This document shows, piece by piece, positions 41,649 through 50,439 of a DNA stretch of 64,000 nucleotides. The notes beneath the pieces are model-generated. The model searched no databases. It saw only the letters and a list, made by a program, of their open reading frames with translations, and was not told where the DNA came from. The position numbers and the translations under genes are program-made. The stretch is from CAVQNQ01 sp963714205 (GTDB lineage: Bacteria > Acidobacteriota > Terriglobia > Bryobacterales > Bryobacteraceae). The stretch lies in assembly GCA_963714205.1 (NCBI GenBank), contig CAVQNQ010000006.1, forward strand, positions 434,001 to 498,000, given 5' to 3'. How positions within the stretch are numbered: the first letter of the stretch is position 1; the number at the start of each line of letters is the position of its first letter.

Positions 41649-42665
41649 ATGCTCACCATTGCGGTAGATGCAATGGGCGCCGACCAGGCCCCTAAAGTGG
41701 AAGTGGAGGGGGCGGTTCGCGCCGTCAGGAGCTTGGAAGTCGAGGTGATCCTGGTGGGCCGGCAGGAAGTCATCCGCCCGGAACTGAAGCTGCACGAAGA
41801 TCACCGTGAACTTCCCATCACCGTAGTGGACGCTCGCGACGTGGTTACCATGGAAGACAGCGCCGCGAAGGCTTCCCGCGCCAAGCGCGACAGTTCCATC
41901 CGGGTGGCCGCGCGCCTGGTGCGCAGCGGGTCGGCGGCGGGTTTCGTGTCGGCCGGGAACACCGGCGCGGTGATGGCCACCGCCAAGATGGTGCAGGGCG
42001 TGGTGCCGGGAGTGGACCGGCCCGCCCTGGTGGGCATTCTGCCCACCGCCAGCGGTTCGCCGGTGGTGCTGGTGGATGTGGGCGCCAACGTGGACTGCAC
42101 GCCCGAGATGCTATGCCAGTTCGCGGTGATGGGCGAAATCTACTCGCGCGTGATCCTGCGGCGCCCCAAGCCCCGCGTGGGGCTGCTTTCCATCGGCGAG
42201 GAAGAGCACAAGGGCAACGAGTTGACGCGCGCGGCCACCCCCTTGCTGAAGAACCTGAACCTGAACTTCATCGGCAACGTGGAAGGCGGCGACGTTTACG
42301 GCGGCCAGGTGGACGTGATCGTGTGCGACGGCTTCATCGGCAACGTGGCGCTGAAGGTCAGCGAAGGCTTGGGCGACATGGTGAAGCGCCTGCTCCAGGA
42401 ATCGCTCGAAGCCACCATCAAGCGCAAGATCGGGTACGTGCTGGCCAAGACGGCCTTCCAGGATTTCCGCCGGCGCCTGGATTACTCCGAATATGGCGGC
42501 GCGCCGCTGCTGGGCGTGCGCGGGGTGACCATCATCTGCCACGGCCGCTCCAACGCCAACGCCATCAAGAACGCGATCCGCGTGGCGGCGGAATTCTCCG
42601 CCGGAAACGTCAATCAAGATATCGAGGAGGAGCTGCGCGGACGCCAACGCGTGGCCGGAGACTGA
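41649..42665 (+). CDS. plsX: Phosphate acyltransferase PlsX
   Basis: 338 residues; makes acyl-phosphate from acyl-ACP for the PlsY step of phospholipid synthesis. The start MLTIAVDAMGADQAPKVEVE and the blocks ASRAKRDSSIRVAARLVRSG, GFVSAGNTGAVMA, LVDVGANVDC, GNEEHKGNE-like SIGEEEHKGNELTR and VCDGFIGNVALKVSEG identify it. Gene order yceD-rpmF-plsX is as in many bacteria; it starts 15 bp after rpmF. The usual fabH/fabD are not downstream; instead a DsbD-like gene follows after 5 bp. Confidence 0.95.
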   Translation: MLTIAVDAMGADQAPKVEVEGAVRAVRSLEVEVILVGRQEVIRPELKLHEDHRELPITVVDARDVVTMEDSAAKASRAKRDSSIRVAARLVRSGSAAGFVSAGNTGAVMATAKMVQGVVPGVDRPALVGILPTASGSPVVLVDVGANVDCTPEMLCQFAVMGEIYSRVILRRPKPRVGLLSIGEEEHKGNELTRAATPLLKNLNLNFIGNVEGGDVYGGQVDVIVCDGFIGNVALKVSEGLGDMVKRLLQESLEATIKRKIGYVLAKTAFQDFRRRLDYSEYGGAPLLGVRGVTIICHGRSNANAIKNAIRVAAEFSAGNVNQDIEEELRGRQRVAGD

Positions 42666-42670
42666 GCCGT

Positions 42671-44932
42671 ATGCGGGCGGTTTGGCCGCTTCTGCTTCTT
42701 GCCACCGGTGCCATTTGGGGCCAGAGTACCAGTCTGGTGGACTGGAGCCTCTCGGCCGAACCGCAGGCGGCGCAGCCGGGCGGGAGCCTGGTGATCCGGG
42801 CTACCGCGCGGATCGAGCCGGGATGGCATCTCTATTCGGCTTCCACACCGGCCGGGATTCCCACTTCCTTCCAACTGGCGGCCAACCGGGTGGTGGAGCG
42901 GATGCGCGTACTTCAGCCGCCTCCCCGGCGTGCTTACGACTCCAATTTCGAAGCAGACACCGAGACCTACGAGGGTCAGGCGGTCTTCCTGCTGGAACTG
43001 CGGTTGAAGAAGGACGCACCGGCAGGCCCGGTCGAGCTAGGGATCAGCACGCGCTACCAGGTCTGTAACGACAAGCAGTGCGTCCCCTCCAGGTGGTCTG
43101 GGGTGATGGACTTCGCGGTGGACCCGGCGGCCCACGATTTGGTTCCGATTTTTGCCGGATACGCGGAGGCGAAAGCGCCCCCCGCTCCCGGAGCCGCGCC
43201 GGCCCAAAGCTGGGGCGCGTTCCTGCTGGTAGCGTTTGGGTTCGGGCTGGCCAGCATTTTCACGCCCTGCGTGTTCCCCATGATTCCCATTACCATGTCT
43301 TACTTCCTGAACCGGGAATCGGGCGGGCGCGGGGACAGCGTGTTGCAGGCGGTGGTGTTCTGCCTGGGAATTGTGGTGCTCTTCTCGGGCATCGGGCTGG
43401 CGATCACCGCCATACTGGGGCCGTTCGGAGTGGTGCAGCTCGGATCGAATCCGTGGGTTAACGGCTTCATCGCGGCGCTATTCATTGCCTTCGGGTTGAG
43501 CCTGCTGGGGGCCTTCGAGATCACCATTCCTTCGTCGATCCTTACGCGCTTGAATCAATCTTCCGGCCGGGGCGGCTTCGCCGGCACGCTGCTCATGGGG
43601 CTGACATTTTCGCTGGCCTCCTTCGCCTGCGTGGGACCGTTTGTGGGCACGCTGCTGGCGGCATCGGTGGCCGGCGGCGGCGCCAGGCCTCTGGCCGGCA
43701 TGGTGACGTTCGCCGCGGGCCTGGCGCTGCCGTTCTTTCTGCTGGCGCTGTTCCCCTCCTATTTGAAGCGGCTGCCGCGCAGCGGCGGCTGGATGGCGCG
43801 GGTCAAGGTCGTGATGGGCTTCGTAATCCTGGCGGCCAGCCTGAAGTACCTGAGCAGCCTCGACCAGGTTCTGCGCTGGAACATTCTGACGCGCGAGCGT
43901 TTCCTGGCGGCGTGGATCGTGCTCTCGGCCATGGCGGGGCTGTACCTGCTGGGCTTCCTGCGCCTGGAAGGCATCCAACCGGACGATCGTCTTGGCCTCG
44001 GGCGGCTGCTCATCGGGATGGCCTTCCTCATTTTCGCGATCAGCCTTTTGCCGGGCATGTTCGGCGGAAAGCTGGGCGAGCTGGATGCCTATGTTCCACC
44101 GGCCGCCGGCGAGACGGCCTTGGGAGGCGGCGGCACCGCGTCTCAGCCCGCGCTGGCGTGGATGAAGGACCAGTATCGCGAGGCGCTCGACCGCGCGCGC
44201 CGCGAGGGCAAACTGGTGTTCGTCGATTTCACCGGATACGCCTGCGCCAATTGCCACTGGATGCAGGCCAATATGTTCACGCGCCCGGAGATTGCCGCGG
44301 CGCTCCAGGGCTTTGTCCTGGTGCAGTTGTACACCGATGGCACGGATGCGGCGTCGGAAACCAACCAGAAGCTGCAATTGGCCAGATTCAACACCGTGGC
44401 CATTCCGTTCTACGCCATCCTGGACCCCGACGAGAAAGTCGTGGCGACCTTCGCGGGCTTGACTAAGGACCCCGCCGAGTATCTGGCCTTCCTCAAGAAA
44501 GCGCCGGCCGCAGTGCCGGCCGCGGCGTCGCCTTCCGGGGTGCCACGCGTCACATCCCTCGATGGCAGCCCAGTCGATCCCGCCACTTTCGCAGGCAAGG
44601 TGGTAGTGGTGAATTTCTGGGCTACCTGGTGCGTGCCGTGTATCCAGGAGATTCCCAGCTTCAACAAGCTCAACCGCGACCTCGCGGCGAAGGGTGTGGT
44701 GGTAGTGGGCGTTTCGATGGATGACGAAGGAGCCGCGCGCGTCGCGCCCTTTTTGAAGAAGCACCCCATGGACTACACCGTGGCTCTGGGGTCCGACGCC
44801 TTATCCAAACAATTCGGCCTGGACTCGTTACCCGTCACCGTGGTTTTCGACCGCAACGGAAAACAGGTCAAACGTTTCGAAGGCTTCACGCCCGAAGGCG
44901 AGTTGCGCGAGACCATCCGGCAGGCGCTGTGA
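42671..44932 (+). CDS. DsbD-like thiol:disulfide interchange protein fused to TlpA-type thioredoxin
   Basis: 753-residue inner-membrane electron carrier that would pass reducing power from the cytoplasm to periplasmic thiols. Domains: signal (about 1-18); N-terminal DsbD immunoglobulin-like part with CNDKQCVPSRW; CcdA/DsbD membrane core (about 175-430) with TPCVFPMIPITMSYFL and SFACVGPFVGTLLAA cysteines; a thioredoxin-like domain with YACANCHWMQ (about 524); and, beyond the normal DsbD end, a second redoxin FWATWCVPCIQEIPSF (about 652). The extra TlpA/ResA-type domain is less common. Starting ATG 42671; the longer open frame upstream is only the other frame of plsX. Confidence 0.9.
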   Translation: MRAVWPLLLLATGAIWGQSTSLVDWSLSAEPQAAQPGGSLVIRATARIEPGWHLYSASTPAGIPTSFQLAANRVVERMRVLQPPPRRAYDSNFEADTETYEGQAVFLLELRLKKDAPAGPVELGISTRYQVCNDKQCVPSRWSGVMDFAVDPAAHDLVPIFAGYAEAKAPPAPGAAPAQSWGAFLLVAFGFGLASIFTPCVFPMIPITMSYFLNRESGGRGDSVLQAVVFCLGIVVLFSGIGLAITAILGPFGVVQLGSNPWVNGFIAALFIAFGLSLLGAFEITIPSSILTRLNQSSGRGGFAGTLLMGLTFSLASFACVGPFVGTLLAASVAGGGARPLAGMVTFAAGLALPFFLLALFPSYLKRLPRSGGWMARVKVVMGFVILAASLKYLSSLDQVLRWNILTRERFLAAWIVLSAMAGLYLLGFLRLEGIQPDDRLGLGRLLIGMAFLIFAISLLPGMFGGKLGELDAYVPPAAGETALGGGGTASQPALAWMKDQYREALDRARREGKLVFVDFTGYACANCHWMQANMFTRPEIAAALQGFVLVQLYTDGTDAASETNQKLQLARFNTVAIPFYAILDPDEKVVATFAGLTKDPAEYLAFLKKAPAAVPAAASPSGVPRVTSLDGSPVDPATFAGKVVVVNFWATWCVPCIQEIPSFNKLNRDLAAKGVVVVGVSMDDEGAARVAPFLKKHPMDYTVALGSDALSKQFGLDSLPVTVVFDRNGKQVKRFEGFTPEGELRETIRQAL

Positions 44933-44951
44933 GCGCGCTGGCATGGGCCGG

Positions 44952-45482
44952 CTAATTCATTATGTAGTCCGTCATCAGCGCCATAAACTCCTCGGCGGAA
45001 GGGATATATCTCTGCTGTCCGGAAGCCAGTGTCACAAAGCAAGGCATTGACGCGGTGTCCGAGAGGAGCGTGTAGTAGCAGTAGCCATATTGCTTATTCT
45101 CAAAGGCTTCCAAGATGCGCGTGCCGACCGTAAAAACGCCCTGGACGGCGTTTTTGGAGGCGATGAACTGGCTGCTGTCGATCTTGACGAAGCACTTGTT
45201 GAGCCGTGCGTTGTAATGATGGCTATAGTTGAGAGCGGTTGAACTCGGCCATCCTCCCTCGGCGGCTTCGATCCCGAATAACTGGCGGGCTTGCCGGGCA
45301 CAATCATTTTCAGCATTGGAATTCTCGACGGTGGCGACTTTCCGGGGGGGCAGCTTTGCTGCAGTGAGAGATCCGACCTTTGCCTGGAGCTCTTGATTTT
45401 CTCTCAGCAGTCGCAGAATGCAGTGAGCGTCGAAAGCAGTCAACGCGAGGACGAGTGGTACTAGAACTACTAGACGGTTCAT
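44952..45482 (-). CDS. Hypothetical membrane-anchored or exported protein
   Basis: 176 residues from ATG 45482 (starting MNRLVVLVPLVLALTAFDAH). The N-terminal hydrophobic helix is followed by a coiled-coil-like LRENQELQAKVGSL and a soluble domain with several cysteines (ENDCARQ, NKCFVKI, YGYCYY, MPCFVT). It has lower GC and a codon choice unlike its neighbours (TAT, TTG, GAA rich), suggesting acquisition. No family recognised. It converges on the DsbD-like gene. Confidence 0.5.
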   Translation of the reverse strand: MNRLVVLVPLVLALTAFDAHCILRLLRENQELQAKVGSLTAAKLPPRKVATVENSNAENDCARQARQLFGIEAAEGGWPSSTALNYSHHYNARLNKCFVKIDSSQFIASKNAVQGVFTVGTRILEAFENKQYGYCYYTLLSDTASMPCFVTLASGQQRYIPSAEEFMALMTDYIMN

Positions 45483-45588
45483 CCTATTTCTGAACATAGC
45501 ACGGATTCGAAAGTACGGCTACCGCGCTTTAGGACGAGGCGGGGGATCCTCTGAGCGGGCGGCCAGCGAAATGGTTGCGGGGCGGCCG

Positions 45589-46224
45589 CTACCCGACGAT
45601 CACCACCGTCACTTCGCCCGGACCGTGCACGCCGCGCACCAGGATCTGCTCGATATCGGCGGTGCGGCTGGGGCCGGTGATCAGCACCATCGAACTGGTC
45701 TCGTTCGAGGGCAAAGGGTGCAGCGCAAGCAGTTCGTCGAGGCCGGTCAGGATGCGGTCGCGCGGCAGGACCGCGATGTGCGCCGGTGGCAGCAGCGAGA
45801 TCATGCGCGCCTCGCGCGGGCTCGAGATCATCACCAGCGTGCCGGTGTCGGCCAGGGCGTAATCGGCGGAGGTGATACCGACCTCCGCGGTGGCGCAGAG
45901 CTCGCGCAGCTCCGCGCGGTCCGTGATGCCGGAGCGAACTCCGGACAGGGCCGCGATCCCGCATTCCGCGAGATACGGAGCGTTGGATGCCAGCGCGCAC
46001 TTTCCGGCGATGGCGGCGGCCACGAAGGTGCGGGCTTCCTCCGGCGTGGCGGCGCGGTGGCAGTGGCCGGCCAGTTCCTCGAGGCGCGTGCGAAAGCTCG
46101 CGATGCGCGCTTCCATATCGACTTCCGGAATGCGGATGCGCGCCGCCGGCGAATCGGCCGCCGCCTGCCCGGGGCTGCGGCCGAGCGCGGTGCGGATGCG
46201 GTGCAGGATGTGATCGCGGGACAT
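45589..46224 (-). CDS. lutC: L-lactate utilisation protein LutC
   Basis: 211 residues of the LUD (YkgG/LutC) family. It carries the LUD-domain pattern: EVGITSADYALADTGTLVMI, SSPREARMISLLPPAHIAVL and the C-terminal ITGPSRTADIEQILVRGVHG, which is a strong LutC signature. LutABC oxidises L-lactate to pyruvate in the cytoplasm/membrane with Fe-S electron transfer. Its ATG shares one base with the TGA of lutB (TGATG), so the two are coupled. Confidence 0.92.
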   Translation of the reverse strand: MSRDHILHRIRTALGRSPGQAAADSPAARIRIPEVDMEARIASFRTRLEELAGHCHRAATPEEARTFVAAAIAGKCALASNAPYLAECGIAALSGVRSGITDRAELRELCATAEVGITSADYALADTGTLVMISSPREARMISLLPPAHIAVLPRDRILTGLDELLALHPLPSNETSSMVLITGPSRTADIEQILVRGVHGPGEVTVVIVG

Positions 46225-47642
46225 CAGCGGCGCCTCCACAACTCGCGGAAACTCTTCGGCGGCGCGGGCGGCAGATCGCGCTGGCTCAACCAGGCGCGCA
46301 GGGGGCCGATGTTCATCAGGGCCGGGGCGCTGCGAATCCAGCCGCCGGTTTCGGAAGGGGCCATGGCAGCGGCCGCGCGCCCGGCCATCTCGTACAGACG
46401 GGGGTGCGTCATGATCCAGGCGAACAGGCGGAAGGCCAGCTTCTCCAGGAGATTCTTGCGGTCGCGCGTCTCGGCTTTGCGGACTTCGCCGCGCAGGGTC
46501 AGCAGCAGCTCGGGGATCTCGATCTTCACCGGGCAGACCTCCGCGCAGGCTCCGCACAGGCTGGAGGCGAAGGGCAGCGCGGGCTCGTGTCCGATCCCCA
46601 AAAACTGCGGCGTGATGATCGCGCCGATGGGTCCCGAGTACACCCAGGGAAAGCTGTGGCCGCCGATCTTGCGGTACACCGGGCAGGTGTTGAGACAGGC
46701 GCCGCAGCGCAGGCAGTAGAGCGATTGCCGTTTGGCGCGGTCGGCCAGCACGCGTGTGCGGCCGTTATCCAGCAGCACCACGTAGAACTCGTCGGGCCCG
46801 TCGATCTCGCCCTCTCGCCGAGGGCCGCTGAGGATCGACGTGTAGACGCTCAACCGCTGCCCCGTGCCGCTGCGCGCCAGCAGCTTGAGAAACGTGGCCA
46901 GGTCCTGCGCGCGGGGAATCATCTTCTCGATTCCGGCGACGGCGATGTGGATTTTGGGCGCCGACGTGGTGAGCCGGATGTTGCCCTCGTTTTCGACCAG
47001 CACCACGGCGCCCGAATCGGCCACCAGCATGTTCGCGCCGCTGATCCCCATATCGGCCGCCAGAAACTTCTGGCGCAGCACCTTGCGGGCGATGGCGGTC
47101 TGCTTCTCGGGGACCTCCTCGCGCTCCACGCCCAGATTCTTGGTGAACAGCTCCGCCACGTCGTAGCGCGTCTTGTGGAGCGAAGGGCCCACGATGTGAA
47201 AGGGCCGCTCGTGCGCCAGTTGCACGATGAACTCGCCCAGATCCGTCTCGACAGCCTCCAGACCGTGGTGCTCGAGGCGTTCGTTCAGATCCAGCTCCTC
47301 GCTGGTCATGGACTTGGCTTTGACGATCCGGCGCGCGCCGCGTTCCTTGGCCAGCCCGACGATGAAATCGGTCACCTCGGTGGCATCCTTGGCGTAGACC
47401 ACGTGGCCGCCGTGGGCCTCGACGTTGCGCTCGAACTCCTCGAGGTAGTGGTCGAGGTTCTCCATCACGTGCTTCTTGAGGTCGTGGGCCTCCGTGCGGA
47501 GTTCCTGGTAGTCGGGCAGCTCGGCTGGAGAGACTATCTGGGTCCGGCCGTCTTTCAGACGCCCGGTGGCGGTGTAGACAGCCAGTTGAAGATTGGCGTT
47601 CTCGAGGGTTTGGTGGATTTTGCGATCGAACTGGATGGACAT
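46224..47642 (-). CDS. lutB: L-lactate utilisation iron-sulfur protein LutB
   Basis: 472 residues. The LUD domain occupies the first 290 (TDFIVGLAKERGARRIVKAK, GISGANMLVADSGAVVLVEN) and two [4Fe-4S] motifs follow: CLRCGACLNTCPVYRKIGGH and CGACAEVCPVKIEIPELL. The C-terminal DUF3390-like tail is present, ending SFRELWRRR. The ATG at 47642 gives the family's usual start (MSIQFDRK). It lies 5 bp after lutA and overlaps lutC by one base. Confidence 0.93.
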   Translation of the reverse strand: MSIQFDRKIHQTLENANLQLAVYTATGRLKDGRTQIVSPAELPDYQELRTEAHDLKKHVMENLDHYLEEFERNVEAHGGHVVYAKDATEVTDFIVGLAKERGARRIVKAKSMTSEELDLNERLEHHGLEAVETDLGEFIVQLAHERPFHIVGPSLHKTRYDVAELFTKNLGVEREEVPEKQTAIARKVLRQKFLAADMGISGANMLVADSGAVVLVENEGNIRLTTSAPKIHIAVAGIEKMIPRAQDLATFLKLLARSGTGQRLSVYTSILSGPRREGEIDGPDEFYVVLLDNGRTRVLADRAKRQSLYCLRCGACLNTCPVYRKIGGHSFPWVYSGPIGAIITPQFLGIGHEPALPFASSLCGACAEVCPVKIEIPELLLTLRGEVRKAETRDRKNLLEKLAFRLFAWIMTHPRLYEMAGRAAAAMAPSETGGWIRSAPALMNIGPLRAWLSQRDLPPAPPKSFRELWRRR

Positions 47643-47647
47643 GGCAA

Positions 47648-48373
47648 TCAGCGGCTGGCCAGCACCTCGGCCAGGTGCACGGTGCGCACCGGGGCGCCGG
47701 CGCGCGAGAGCACGCCCTGGATCTGCATCAGGCAACTGGGGTCGGCCGAGACCACCGTGCGGGCGCCGGTGCGCAGGATGGCGTCGATTTTGGTGCGGGC
47801 CATGGCGCCGGAAAGCTCGGCGAACTTCACGGCGAAGGTGCCGCCGAAGCCGCAGCACTCTTCGGCCGGCTGCATCTCGCGCAGATCCAGACCGCGCACG
47901 CGCGCCAGCAACCGCCGGGGGCCTTCGCGGATGCCCATTTCACGCAGGCTGTGGCAGCCATCATGATAGGTGACCACATCCTCGAAGCGCGCGCCCACGT
48001 CTTCCACGCCCGCCACGCGCGTGAGAAACTCCGAAAACTCCCACACGCGCCCGGCCAGGGATTCGGCGCGGGCGAGCATGGCGGGTTCTTTCTCGAACAG
48101 ACTGGCGTAATGGTTCTTCACCATCGAGGCGCACGATCCGGAAGGCACCACGACGGCTTCGCTGGCGTCGAACGTATCGAGGAAGTGGAGGGCCACCGTG
48201 CGGGCTTCTGCGCGGTAGCCGCTATTGAACGCGGGCTGCCCGCAGCAGGTCTGTTGTTCGGGAAAATCGACCCGGTATCCGAGCCTTTCTAGAACCTCGA
48301 CCATGGCCATGCCGATCTGGGGCATGAGCTGGTCGACCATGCAGGTTACAAACAAAGAGACCCGATTGGGCAT
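47648..48373 (-). CDS. lutA: L-lactate utilisation protein LutA
   Basis: 241 residues with two CCG (cysteine-rich) domains: QTCCGQPAFNSGYR and EECCGFGGTFAVKF, each preceded by the matching cysteine/histidine segment (FVTCMVDQLMP; TYHDGCHSLREM). These CCG domains bind noncubane [4Fe-4S] clusters. It is first in the lutABC operon. No lactate permease or GntR-type LutR lies next to it. Confidence 0.93.
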   Translation of the reverse strand: MPNRVSLFVTCMVDQLMPQIGMAMVEVLERLGYRVDFPEQQTCCGQPAFNSGYRAEARTVALHFLDTFDASEAVVVPSGSCASMVKNHYASLFEKEPAMLARAESLAGRVWEFSEFLTRVAGVEDVGARFEDVVTYHDGCHSLREMGIREGPRRLLARVRGLDLREMQPAEECCGFGGTFAVKFAELSGAMARTKIDAILRTGARTVVSADPSCLMQIQGVLSRAGAPVRTVHLAEVLASR

Positions 48374-48450
48374 GCAGTCTTTGATTTTATCACCGGGTGT
48401 GGCCGGGGCTGCCGGGCCCTCGGAGTGCCCTATGTCCGGATCGCGCGGCC

Positions 48451-50058
48451 TCAGGAGGCCATCTGGGCCATTTCGGTCAGCGGTTCATTCTCGGCCGGCT
48501 CCGGCGCAGGGGAAGGCGACGTTTCCGCCGGAGCAGGTTGCTTGTCGATAACGACGGGCGCGGGCGGCGCGATGGGCGTCGGCAGCGTGACCGCGGCGGG
48601 TCTCCGCGCGCGAGGCTTGCGAGCGGCCGGCTGCGGCGGCGCCTTTTTCAGACCCGCCGAGTGGCCGAGCTCTTCGAGCGAAGGGAACAGGAAGTCGCGC
48701 AGTGTCCCCACGTCCGGCGCGGCATCGGCATCGGCTGTGAAGCCCCAGAAAACTTTGCCGTCGTAACTCTGGACGGCCACGTTGACTCCCAACTCGTACC
48801 CCGTGGGCACGTGGGGATAGGAGGTCAGCATGTGCCGGCCACCTGCATAGAGCGGATCGGGAGATCCCGGAATGTTAGTAAAGATCAGGTTGAACAGGGG
48901 GACTGGCAGGATGAGCTGCGAGAGCGCCGACCAGAACAGCGCCTGCAGCGGCGGCGGCGCCGCACCGATGAAGTTCGCCGCCAGACCCACCAGGTGCGCC
49001 GCGCCGGCGTTCTTCATCACCGCCATTCTGGCGGATACCGAGTGCAAGTGCCGGGCCGGGTAGCGGCAGTCCAACGGCAGCGCAACGGGCAGAAACGTGA
49101 TCTGGTTTCCGTGAGTAGCTCCATCGCCGCCGTTGCGGATGTTCACCGGGCAGATCACGCGGACCAAGCGCCCCCCCGCCACGGTCTCACCATGCGCTCT
49201 GACGTACTTGGCGATGGCCCGCATCAGAATCGTCGCCAGGACGTCGTTGATCGTGCCGCCCAGCGCTTTCTTGATGTCATGGATCTCCGCAAAGCTCATC
49301 TGGGCCCAACAGAACTTCCGGTTGGGGCCGCACGGCTGGTTGAACGGCAGCCGCTCGTTGGCGGCGGCCAGTTCGGGCATGAAACGCAGCAACTCTTTCA
49401 GCGCCTCGCTCATGCGACCGCTCGAAAGCCCGTCGGCGAGACCCATCAGGGTGGCCTGGGACGCCACCAGGTTATCCAGGGTTCCCTGAATAGCGTTGCG
49501 CAGCGCGTCTATGAGCTGATACGCCGGGACCTTCTTTGGCGGATGGAAGCGCGGCGGACGGGCCAGTTGCGAACCCTCGGGAGTGGCATCGAACAGCGCC
49601 TTCATGACCGAGGTGCCCGCAACGCCATCGGCGAGCGAGTGGTGCAGCCGCACTACCATGGCGCCGCGGCCGCCGCCCATGTCTTCCACGACGTGAATAT
49701 CCCAGAGCGGCTTGGAGCGGTCCATGCGCTCGCTCAGGATTCGGCTGGCCAGCGCTTCCAGTCCGGCCTCGCCCCCGGGGGGGTCTAAGTCCGCCCGGAA
49801 TATGTGGCGGGCAATATCGAAGTGCGGATCGTCCTCCAAAACTGGATGGCCGAGATTGAACGGCGCCGGAACCACGACCTGGCGGAACCTCGGAATGAGG
49901 TGCAGCTTCGAATCGATCGACGCGACGAACCGCTCGAAAGACACCGGGCCGTCGAAAATGGAAACGCTCGCAATGTGGAGAGGAATCTCCTTGCTCTCGA
50001 GGTAGAGGAACGCCGCATCCACCCCGGAAAGGACCCGCTTCAGGGCTGGCTTATCCAT
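48451..50058 (-). CDS. Wax ester synthase/diacylglycerol acyltransferase (WS/DGAT)
   Basis: 535 residues; esterifies acyl-CoA onto fatty alcohols or diacylglycerol, making storage wax esters or triacylglycerol at the inner membrane. Catalytic motif HHSLADG (HHxxxDG) in VVRLHHSLADGVAG; the second family block NIRNGGDGATHGNQITFLPV (usually ND region) and ALFNLIFTNIPGS-like PLFNLIFTNIPGSPDPLY confirm the family. After about residue 470 there is a Pro/Ala/Lys-rich tail absent from typical members, perhaps a disordered granule-binding arm. A small acidic gene lies 42 bp upstream on the same strand. Confidence 0.93.
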   Translation of the reverse strand: MDKPALKRVLSGVDAAFLYLESKEIPLHIASVSIFDGPVSFERFVASIDSKLHLIPRFRQVVVPAPFNLGHPVLEDDPHFDIARHIFRADLDPPGGEAGLEALASRILSERMDRSKPLWDIHVVEDMGGGRGAMVVRLHHSLADGVAGTSVMKALFDATPEGSQLARPPRFHPPKKVPAYQLIDALRNAIQGTLDNLVASQATLMGLADGLSSGRMSEALKELLRFMPELAAANERLPFNQPCGPNRKFCWAQMSFAEIHDIKKALGGTINDVLATILMRAIAKYVRAHGETVAGGRLVRVICPVNIRNGGDGATHGNQITFLPVALPLDCRYPARHLHSVSARMAVMKNAGAAHLVGLAANFIGAAPPPLQALFWSALSQLILPVPLFNLIFTNIPGSPDPLYAGGRHMLTSYPHVPTGYELGVNVAVQSYDGKVFWGFTADADAAPDVGTLRDFLFPSLEELGHSAGLKKAPPQPAARKPRARRPAAVTLPTPIAPPAPVVIDKQPAPAETSPSPAPEPAENEPLTEMAQMAS

Positions 50059-50100
50059 GTCGCACCGAATGTACCGATGCCGCGCCGCTCCGGCGCAACC

Positions 50101-50292
50101 TTACCGCGGCACCAGGACGTTTTCCTCCGCATCCAACCAGGTGTCTTCCGCCGCCATTTCGGGACAGCTCCCCAGCTGCCACAGTTCGAACGCCAGGACG
50201 TCGAATTCATCTTCTTCGATGTTCGAGGGAGGAGCCGCGCCCCACGAACTCTCTACGACTTCCTCGGGATTAGTCAGTACGGCCGATCTCAT
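50101..50292 (-). CDS. Small acidic hypothetical protein upstream of WS/DGAT
   Basis: 63 residues (starting MRSAVLTNPEEVVESSWGAA), strongly acidic and tryptophan-containing (FELWQLGSCPEMAAEDTWLD). The ATG has AGGAAGG about 6 bp upstream, a good ribosome site, which supports a true gene. It probably precedes the acyltransferase in one transcript. A hairpin (about 50312-50335) with GCGGGC/GCCCGC arms lies in its leader. No family recognised; it could be a regulator or a small granule protein. Confidence 0.5.
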   Translation of the reverse strand: MRSAVLTNPEEVVESSWGAAPPSNIEEDEFDVLAFELWQLGSCPEMAAEDTWLDAEENVLVPR

Positions 50293-50439
50293 AGCGCCCT
50301 TCCTTTACAGCTGCGCGGGCGTGCCTGCCCGCACAACTTCGATATTACGACCTTCGAATCCGATTTTATATCGAGGCGCCCGCATTCTACTGTGCGCAAA
50401 GCTACAGAAACCAGCATCCGAAACGGAAATAATAGGCGC

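Noticed and set aside
42113..42670. Upstream extension of the DsbD-like frame
   Set aside because: This is a shadow of plsX; the signal peptide begins at ATG 42671.
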